This document shows, piece by piece, positions 1 to 4,472 of a stretch of 7,286 bases of DNA (positions are counted from its first letter, which is position 1; each line of letters starts with the position of its first letter). The DNA lies in the NCBI GenBank assembly GCA_002425885.1, contig DINC01000069.1, positions 4,054 through 11,339 on the forward strand. Reading direction: 5' to 3'. The stretch is from Spirochaetia bacterium UBA5550. Lineage in GTDB: Bacteria > Spirochaetota > UBA4802 > UBA5550. Both the position numbers and the translations under genes were made by a program. The notes under the pieces were generated by a model that was not told where the DNA came from, searched no databases, and worked only from the letters and a program-made list of their open reading frames with translations.

Positions 1-539
1 TTCAAACCCGCTTCTCTGAATCTGTCAAGTTCCTCTCTCAAAGATGTGAAGTTGTAATCATCGTGAAGAAACGGTTCAGCAATTTTCTTTTCATTTTCAA
101 TGGCAGCCAGGTCTCCCGAAAGAACAAGAGGCACTGCTCTGCGAAGGAATAACTGCATATCCTTTGTCCTGATACCTGAATATTTATAAACAGAGAGAGC
201 CATGATACTTTCATCATACATCCCCAGTTTCAGATATGATTCAGATACAAGAAACCCGGCACAAAGACCCAGGTGAGATCCGGTATAATCATAGCGGGTG
301 ACAACAGTCCGATACTGCTCTGCAAAATAATAATTCATATAAATGAAATAGTCCAGTTCAGGTGATTTATCTTCAACCTGTAATCTCCTGGCTTCAGCTA
401 TACTGTCGAAATACCGTTTTTGATTATACAGCAGACGTATAAAATTTTTCTGCATAGCAGTAAAATTTTCTGTATCAGCAGAGAAAACCCGGGCTGAACA
501 GATCAGAACAGCCATTACTGCCAGAATAATTTTTTTCAT
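1..539 (-). CDS. Exported TPR-like protein, C-terminus cut by the window edge
   Basis: The frame is open from ATG at 539 to the left edge (179 complete codons), so the end of the gene is missing. The N-terminus is a classical signal peptide: MKK, a hydrophobic stretch (IILAVMAVLICSA) and a likely cleavage site after VFSA near residue 20, so the protein should reach the periplasm or outer membrane. After it come short amphipathic helix pairs of TPR type, for example LLYNQKRYFDSIAEARRL around residues 37-54 and a second pair near residues 90-120 (SESYLKLGMYDESIMAL). No catalytic motif is visible, so a scaffold or protein-interaction role is inferred. The start codon overlaps the stop of the YidD-like gene (ATGA, 536-539), so the two are co-transcribed and probably translationally coupled. 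This gene is real even though truncated; its exact family is unknown to me. Confidence 0.75.
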   Translation of the reverse strand, partial: MKKIILAVMAVLICSARVFSADTENFTAMQKNFIRLLYNQKRYFDSIAEARRLQVEDKSPELDYFIYMNYYFAEQYRTVVTRYDYTGSHLGLCAGFLVSESYLKLGMYDESIMALSVYKYSGIRTKDMQLFLRRAVPLVLSGDLAAIENEKKIAEPFLHDDYNFTSLREELDRFREAGL

Positions 540-925
540 TTTTTAAAAGGCTTTTCCGGAACAGGATCTTTTGACGGCGGGTAAAAGGGGTTACATCGAA
601 GAAGCCTGTCCCCTGCAAGGATGGAGCCAAGAAATGCTCCATGCATAATAACAGCCTGTTTGCCGTAAGCACTGCATACAGGATCGTGCCTGCAGTTAGG
701 GCCATCCTGCGGAGAAATAACCAACTGGAAAAACCGGAGGAGAAAATAAGCCCCCCCCTGCGCACCGTTATACACCCCTGCTGAATGATTGTGTTTATGA
801 TTTTCAATGAGGTGATCCCCTGTAAGGAGATCACTGTTCCAGGGGGCATATTCCGCTGATAGAGATACTGCGCACAGCATCAGCATAACCGGCAATATTA
901 CTGTTTTAATCATTTTAAGATTCAT
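536..925 (-). CDS. yidD: YidD-family membrane protein insertion factor with N-terminal signal peptide
   Basis: The 129-residue product carries the YidD (DUF37) signature at about residues 58-118: RFFQLVISP, then the cysteines C78, C84 and C111 in CRHDPVCSAYGKQA and RLLRCNPF, and the terminal DPVP motif. YidD assists YidC/Sec-dependent insertion of inner-membrane proteins and normally has 70-90 residues with an amphipathic N-terminal helix. This copy is longer: residues 1-24 form a hydrophobic signal peptide with a likely cleavage site after SLSA, followed by a polar His/Asn-rich linker (about 25-57). That suggests the YidD domain is exported or tethered at the periplasmic face, unlike the classical cytoplasmic-face protein. 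The start at 925 has no Shine-Dalgarno; ATG at 913 (residue 5) is an alternative. It is first in an operon with the exported TPR-like gene (4-base overlap). Family assignment is firm; topology is inference. Confidence 0.9.
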   Translation of the reverse strand: MNLKMIKTVILPVMLMLCAVSLSAEYAPWNSDLLTGDHLIENHKHNHSAGVYNGAQGGAYFLLRFFQLVISPQDGPNCRHDPVCSAYGKQAVIMHGAFLGSILAGDRLLRCNPFYPPSKDPVPEKPFKK

Positions 926-931
926 GAATAT

Positions 932-960
932 CAGATAGATGATGTGTAAAATTAAGTCAA
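932..960 (-). promoter_or_regulatory. Sigma-70-type promoter of the yidD-TPR operon
   Basis: On the minus strand a -35 box TTGACT (960-955; 5 of 6 matches) is followed by a 17-base spacer and a -10 box TATCTG (937-932; 4 of 6). Counting seven bases from the end of the -10 box puts +1 at 925, the A of the first ATG of the yidD-like gene. There is no Shine-Dalgarno before that ATG, so a leaderless mRNA is possible. The boxes are seen; the start site is inferred. Confidence 0.45.
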
Positions 961-1061
961 ATAATTATTAAGCATATCCGTATCATTGTTTTGCCGCGAA
1001 GAAGATCACAGGCCGCTCCTCTTTTTTAATTTTTACGGCCACACTTCATATTGAAAATTGC

Positions 1062-1090
1062 TTGATAATTTAAAGAATGTAATATATCGT
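1062..1090 (+). promoter_or_regulatory. Candidate promoter of the RNA-binding protein/methyltransferase operon
   Basis: TTGATA (1062-1067; 5 of 6 to the -35 consensus), a 17-base spacer and TATCGT (1085-1090; 4 of 6 to the -10 consensus) would start transcription near 1097. That gives a leader of about 67 bases before the ATG at 1164. An overlapping alternative is TTGCTT (1058-1063) with TAATAT (1080-1085) at 16 bases. The region is AT-rich, so chance matches are easy. Confidence 0.35.
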
Positions 1091-1118
1091 AGTCGATTCT
1101 TTTATTTATGAATTGCTT

Positions 1119-1134
1119 TTGCCCCACCGGGCAA
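1119..1134 (+). promoter_or_regulatory. Hairpin in the leader of the RNA-binding protein gene
   Basis: TTGCCC (1119-1124) and GGGCAA (1129-1134) form a perfect 6-bp stem closed by the tetraloop CACC. The same 3' arm can pair instead with AATTGC at 1111-1116 (GCAATT, 1131-1136), so two exclusive folds exist. It lies about 20 bases upstream of the Shine-Dalgarno GAGGA. It is not followed by a T-tract and so is not a terminator. A regulatory role is only inferred. Confidence 0.3.
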
Positions 1135-1163
1135 TTATTACCATTCCTTGTGTGAGGATTTTA

Positions 1164-1655
1164 ATGAATCAGGAAAAAAAACTGGAAAAGATTCTGGACC
1201 GCGCCCTCTCTGAAGACCTCGACGACTACATGAAGCTCCTGAAAGTCTTGAAAAAAAGACTCCCGCTTTTCGGGAGAACAAAGAGAATCACTGCAGCTCT
1301 CCTGAAAGAGCTTCTCGGTGACATCTCAAAACTCGACATCGAATCATTTAAAGCTGCCGGTAAAACCGAATCAGGCAAAATTATCTTTGAAGACATCAAG
1401 GATGGACGCGCCAGGCTTTTTATCAACGTAGGTAAGAGCCAGAACATCTCAACAGGTGACCTTATCCGTGAAATTGTAAAGAGATCAGGGATCGACGGTA
1501 AAACTGTGGGGAAAATTGATGTCCATTCAACCTACGCTTTTTTTGAAGTACCCGAGCAGTACGCTGAGCTTGTACTCCACTCATTTGACAATGCCAGGAT
1601 TAGAGGGGTCCCTGTTGTTGTTGAACCGGCTAAGAAGAAACAAAAGGGCCAATGA
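1164..1655 (+). CDS. Free-standing DeaD/CsdA C-terminal module: helical dimerisation segment plus DbpA-type RNA-binding domain, no helicase core
   Basis: The 163-residue product ends in a DbpA-type RNA-binding domain (about residues 82-155): RLFINVGKSQNIS, a helix GDLIREIVKRSGIDG, then GKIDVHSTYAFFEVP and RIRGVPVVVEPA, the compact RRM-like fold found at the C-terminus of DbpA, DeaD and CshA helicases. A basic tail follows (KKKQKGQ). The first half also looks like helicase material: LEKILDRALSEDLDDYMKLLKVL and ITAALLKELLGD resemble the DeaD/CsdA linker and dimerisation segment (compare E. coli SSDLDQYRALLSKI and LAAALLKM). No RecA-like DEAD motifs lie upstream, where there are only 238 noncoding bases. 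It probably binds structured RNA as a dimer; its target is unknown. ATG at 1164 was chosen over an upstream TTG at 1113 because GAGGA (1154-1158) sits 5 bases before it. Its stop overlaps the methyltransferase start (ATGA). Confidence 0.88.
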   Translation: MNQEKKLEKILDRALSEDLDDYMKLLKVLKKRLPLFGRTKRITAALLKELLGDISKLDIESFKAAGKTESGKIIFEDIKDGRARLFINVGKSQNISTGDLIREIVKRSGIDGKTVGKIDVHSTYAFFEVPEQYAELVLHSFDNARIRGVPVVVEPAKKKQKGQ

Positions 1656-2470
1656 AACCGGATCCGGAAAAATGCCCCGTATGCGGGAAAGATGAAAAAA
1701 GAAAAATCAGCAGCAACCTGAACCTGTGCAGAAACTGTCATATTATATTTAATTCAGACTGCAGATCCCTGTCGTACGACAGGGATTATTTTATTAATGA
1801 ATATAATGAGCAGTACGGCAGGACCTATCTTGAGGATTACGGCAATATCTACAATCTCTCTAATTCAAGGCTAAACAGGATTCTTGAACTCCTTGCTGTT
1901 GAGGGGAAGCATTCACTTCTCGACATAGGGTGTGCTGCGGGATTTTTTCTCAAGGCCGCAAAAGATCGCGGGATATCAACACTTCTCGGTATTGAGATCT
2001 CAGAATATGCTGCTGACTACTGCCGGAAGACTTTCGGCATTGATGTTATTGAATCCCCCTTTGACAATGTTGAACTTCACAAGAGGTTTGATATCATCAC
2101 ATCATGGTTTTTCATAGAACACTGTATGGACCCCCTGGGTGCAATGACGCGGATCTTCTCAATGCTTAACAGGGGTGGAGTTTTTGCTCTCTCAGTTCCG
2201 TCACATTACGGGCCTATGTTTTACTTTGACAAAGAAAAATGGGTGGCGACACACCCTGCTGATCACAGAATTGATCTCTCTCCATCCTCAGCGAAGAGGA
2301 TATTGAAAGAGATCGGTTTCAGGAAAGTTTATGTAATTAAAAGCGGCTATCATCCGGAAAGGGTTCTGAAAAGCAGTTCATTAATTTACGGGTTTTTTGA
2401 ACCGCTTTACAGAAAATTCACTGATCTCACAGCATTTTCAGATACAATTGAGATCTATGCAGTAAGATAA
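1652..2470 (+). CDS. Zinc-ribbon class I SAM-dependent methyltransferase
   Basis: The 272-residue product opens with a four-cysteine zinc ribbon (CPVC at 8-11, CRNC at 26-29), typical of methyltransferases that carry a small metal-binding head. The Rossmann-fold methyltransferase follows: motif I LLDIGCAAGFF (89-99), the acidic residue of strand 2 in GIEIS (E115), a motif near DIITSWFFIEHC, and the post-core segment LNRGGVFALSVPSH. The closing part (HPADHRIDLSPSSAKRILKE, then GF) resembles the Methyltransf_23/UbiG-like group, which methylates small molecules, sugars or lipids; the acceptor cannot be read from sequence. The start overlaps the RNA-binding protein stop by 4 bases, with AGGG a few bases upstream, so the pair is co-translated. 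That context raises, but does not prove, an RNA-linked role. A perfect 22-bp palindrome lies inside the gene at 1765-1786. Confidence 0.88.
   Translation: MKPDPEKCPVCGKDEKRKISSNLNLCRNCHIIFNSDCRSLSYDRDYFINEYNEQYGRTYLEDYGNIYNLSNSRLNRILELLAVEGKHSLLDIGCAAGFFLKAAKDRGISTLLGIEISEYAADYCRKTFGIDVIESPFDNVELHKRFDIITSWFFIEHCMDPLGAMTRIFSMLNRGGVFALSVPSHYGPMFYFDKEKWVATHPADHRIDLSPSSAKRILKEIGFRKVYVIKSGYHPERVLKSSSLIYGFFEPLYRKFTDLTAFSDTIEIYAVR
1765..1786. repeat. Perfect 22-bp palindrome inside the methyltransferase gene
   Basis: The half-site ATCCCTGTCGT (1765-1775) is followed directly by its exact reverse complement (1776-1786), with no spacer. It encodes the stretch around SLSYDRD between the zinc ribbon and the methyltransferase fold, about 115 bases into the gene. 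It could be a protein-binding site on DNA or a hairpin in the mRNA. No function is known to me. Confidence 0.75.
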
Positions 2471-2498
2471 CTTAAAAATAATTTAAGCTGTTTTACTG
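2460..2498. terminator. Long hairpin between two convergent genes, spanning both stop codons
   Basis: CAGTAA (2460-2465) pairs with TTACTG (2493-2498), and CTTAAA (2471-2476) with TTTAAG (2482-2487), around the loop AATAA. The middle part pairs through A-T and G-U pairs with one A/C mismatch, so 16 of 17 positions pair in the plus-strand transcript. In the minus-strand transcript the G-U pairs become mismatches and the stem is weaker. No T-tract follows on either strand, so it is not a canonical intrinsic terminator. Only 12 bases separate the two genes, and this is the only structure that could end both transcripts. Confidence 0.4.
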
Positions 2499-3826
2499 AT
2501 CTCCTTAAGAATATCGGACTCCGTGAGAACACCCTTATAATTATTTTTTTCATCCAGAATAAGAATCTTATATTGATGAGATCTTTTCATCTGCTTAATA
2601 GCTTCTTTCACAGGAACTTTTTTTTGTATTGCAATCACAGGTGACAGGGGAATCTCTTTAAGCCTGGCACCGGTATCCGCCCCATCTGCAAGAAGAGCTA
2701 TGATTGAGTCACTATAAAGTATACCCGCAGGCTTTTCTGCGCTGTTCATTACTGCAACTGAATGGATATGTTCTTCATCAAGCAGTCTGATTGCGTCAAG
2801 AATAGTGGCATCTTCGTGAAGAGAAAAAATTCCTTCATTCATAACATCCCCTGCCACAACCTCATCCGGCCTGCCGAAAATCCTGTCAGTAAGTTTTACA
2901 TACCACGCTCCTGCCTGAACCTGCACGATGTAAGCAATAGCTATAATGAGGGCAATATCAGATCCCTTAGGACCGAAAGCTATCATTGCAATTGCAAGTG
3001 CTATTGAAAGATTCCGCATAACAGTTCCGTAAACAAGGGCAATAGCATCACCCCTTTTAAAAAAAAGCCGCCCGGCAACAGTGCTTATGGTGAAATTCAC
3101 AAAATATAAAATTATAAGAGGTATAAACACATAAACGAGAGCTGAGGGATCAGCCATTATACTCTCTGCTTTCAAAGCCATGGCTACAAAAACAATTCCA
3201 AGAACACCTGCCGTTGAAAGGGCGGGAAATTTATCCTTAAGATCTTTCTGGTAAACAGCCATTCCGTAATACTTAATCAAAGCTTTGCGGGTCAGATATC
3301 CCATTAACATCGGCAGAAAAACAATCAGAAGTATCTGCGTAAAAACAGCTTTAACAGGAACATCAATAACAGCTCCCATGAGCAGCTTTGCATAAACCGG
3401 CGTCAGAAGAGAACCGGCAACAAGGCCGATAATTGTCATCTTCACTGCGGAGCTCAGATTACCCCTGGCAAATCCTGTCCATGAGATAGTCATCCCGCTT
3501 GTAGGGAGGAGCGATGCAAGAAGGAGGCCGAATGCAGCCATGTGATTATCCGGGAAAAAGACTTTCCCGAGAAAAAGAGCAATAAAAGGGATTATCCCGA
3601 AATTTATAAACTGCGTGAAAGCCTGAAGTTTATAATCCACCCCTTCCATTATTTTTTTAAAATCAAGGTTTATCATCATAGGATAAACCATAAGAAAAGT
3701 CATAGGGATTATCAGCATCTTCAGACCTGAAGGATCAGTAACACTCCCTGCAATCAGACCCAGTATAATAAATATCGGTATTGTATAAGTAAGTTTTTTC
3801 TGCATCTCTATCAGAACTTTCCACAT
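2483..3826 (-). CDS. ACR3/BASS-type transporter fused to a C-terminal CBS-domain pair
   Basis: The 447-residue product has two parts. Residues 1-315 form about ten hydrophobic helices of the bile acid:sodium symporter/ACR3 fold, with landmarks LLPTSGMTISWTGFARGN (106-123) and VMRNLSIALAIA (269-280). Residues about 326-447 are two CBS motifs (GDVMNEGIFSLHEDATILDA, then SPVIAIQKKVPVKEAIKQM with GVLTESDI), a unit that usually binds adenine nucleotides and gates the attached protein. In true ACR3 arsenite exporters the helix-4 motif is APCTAM, with an essential cysteine; here that position is Thr109 and I find no cysteine in the whole protein, so arsenite export by the known mechanism is unlikely. 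It may carry an organic or other anion. ATG at 3826 was chosen over TTG at 3841 because GCGGGG (3834-3839) lies 7 bases upstream. It is a single gene, convergent with the methyltransferase. Fold is firm, substrate unknown. Confidence 0.85.
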   Translation of the reverse strand: MWKVLIEMQKKLTYTIPIFIILGLIAGSVTDPSGLKMLIIPMTFLMVYPMMINLDFKKIMEGVDYKLQAFTQFINFGIIPFIALFLGKVFFPDNHMAAFGLLLASLLPTSGMTISWTGFARGNLSSAVKMTIIGLVAGSLLTPVYAKLLMGAVIDVPVKAVFTQILLIVFLPMLMGYLTRKALIKYYGMAVYQKDLKDKFPALSTAGVLGIVFVAMALKAESIMADPSALVYVFIPLIILYFVNFTISTVAGRLFFKRGDAIALVYGTVMRNLSIALAIAMIAFGPKGSDIALIIAIAYIVQVQAGAWYVKLTDRIFGRPDEVVAGDVMNEGIFSLHEDATILDAIRLLDEEHIHSVAVMNSAEKPAGILYSDSIIALLADGADTGARLKEIPLSPVIAIQKKVPVKEAIKQMKRSHQYKILILDEKNNYKGVLTESDILKEISKTA

Positions 3827-3848
3827 GATTAAACCCCGCAATCAATTT

Positions 3849-3874
3849 ATTTAGTTTTTAATTAAAAACTAAAT
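3849..3874. promoter_or_regulatory. Perfect 26-bp palindrome upstream of the CBS-transporter gene, candidate operator
   Basis: The half-site ATTTAGTTTTTAA (3849-3861) is followed directly by its exact reverse complement (3862-3874). It lies 22 bases upstream of the transporter ATG and just downstream of a consensus -35 box, where the -10 region and transcription start would be. That placement is classical for a repressor site. I do not recognise the regulator family, and no regulator gene is next to it. Confidence 0.6.
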
Positions 3875-3886
3875 TACTGTATAAAC

Positions 3887-3892
3887 TGTCAA
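3887..3892 (-). promoter_or_regulatory. -35 box of the CBS-transporter gene
   Basis: On the minus strand TTGACA matches the sigma-70 -35 consensus exactly. The position 17 bases downstream falls inside the palindrome at 3849-3874, where no good -10 hexamer is seen (best matches are 3 of 6). The promoter may therefore need an activator or use a degenerate -10. Confidence 0.4.
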
Positions 3893-4031
3893 CAAAAAAT
3901 TAAAAAAACTTAGCTTCAATTTTTTTTTTAACAATTAACAGGAAAAGACTTTTTTACTGATCTTCCGGCGGAGAGATAAAAAGTGAGAGACCAATTTCAA
4001 TACAGGGAAGGGTTTTAAGGCATTTTTTTCA

Positions 4032-4056
4032 GGCCTCCGGCAAATGCCGGAGTGCC
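4032..4056 (-). other. GC-rich hairpin downstream of the 68-residue protein gene
   Basis: CTCCGGCA (4035-4042) and TGCCGGAG (4045-4052) form a perfect 8-bp stem around AA; GGC (4032-4034) and GCC (4054-4056) extend it past one bulged base at 4053. It starts 10 bases after the stop of the 68-residue gene. In the direction of that transcript the stem is followed by CTGAAAAAAATG, an A-tract and not a U-tract, so it does not fit an intrinsic terminator. On the plus strand T residues precede it. It may stabilise the 3' end of the mRNA or act with a factor in termination. Confidence 0.5.
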
Positions 4057-4065
4057 CCGCCATTT

Positions 4066-4272
4066 TCAATCGGCTACTCTTTTAATTGTTCCGTTATCGA
4101 TCATATTCTGAAGTTCCGCAAGCTGCCTTCTCTCCTGCGCGTCTATGACACCGTCTTCATCTGCTATCATCATAATTTTTTCATACTCAGTTGTTGTGAT
4201 CTGATGATCATCCATTGCTTTTTTAATCATATCCGCAATTCTTTTACCTGAATCACCTTTGACTTTTTCCAT
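4066..4272 (-). CDS. Small acidic protein with an EF-hand-like loop (68 residues), unknown function
   Basis: A strong Shine-Dalgarno AGGAG (4281-4285) lies 8 bases before the ATG, which supports a real gene. The product is soluble, helical and has no signal peptide. Residues 36-47 (IADEDGVIDAQE) fit the 12-residue EF-hand loop with D at positions 3, 5 and 9, G at 6, I at 8 and E at 12, but position 1 is Ile and not Asp, so calcium binding would be weak or absent. A weaker copy of the pattern occurs 18 residues earlier (DHQITTTE, 22-29), too close for a standard EF-hand pair. A TerB-like or other short helical fold is an alternative. It lies 200 bases downstream of ftsK in the same direction; TTGACT at 4441-4436 hints at its own promoter, but no good -10 box is seen. 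Confidence 0.7.
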   Translation of the reverse strand: MEKVKGDSGKRIADMIKKAMDDHQITTTEYEKIMMIADEDGVIDAQERRQLAELQNMIDNGTIKRVAD

Positions 4273-4472
4273 TATTATAACTCCTGAATTAATTTTTGTT
4301 TTTAAACCGGTATTTATTCCTTAACTTCTCAAAAGCAAAAATCATATTCCTTTTCGTCCATAGGGATATAATTTTCATTTCCGCACTTAAATATTTTTCA
4401 GGAATTTCTACTGGTTTTATATTCTGTTTTGTTTAAGTCAATAAACACAGAAAAAAGTTACAACTGCCGGAA

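Noticed and set aside
475..849. 124-residue minus-strand reading frame
   Set aside because: It overlaps the yidD-like gene in another frame; the YidD signature is unmistakable in the overlapping frame, so this is a shadow.
1011..1040. GGCCG ... CGGCC inverted repeat in the divergent promoter region
   Set aside because: Only 5 bp with a 20-base T-rich loop and no T-tract after the second arm; not a credible terminator.
1113..1163. TTG-initiated 17-residue N-terminal extension of the RNA-binding protein
   Set aside because: It has no Shine-Dalgarno and no helicase-like residues, and overlaps the leader hairpin; ATG at 1164 has GAGGA at a good distance.
1260..1276. CTCCCG-CTTTT-CGGGAG hairpin in the RNA-binding protein gene
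   Set aside because: Lies inside codons for LPLFGR; a 6-bp stem is expected by chance in a window of this size.
3827..3841. TTG-initiated 5-residue extension of the transporter
   Set aside because: No ribosome-binding site precedes it, while GCGGGG lies inside this stretch at the right distance for ATG at 3826.
4451..4465. AGTT-GT-AACT followed by six T on the minus strand, after the ftsK stop
   Set aside because: The stem is 4 bp with an impossible 2-base loop, too weak for an intrinsic terminator.
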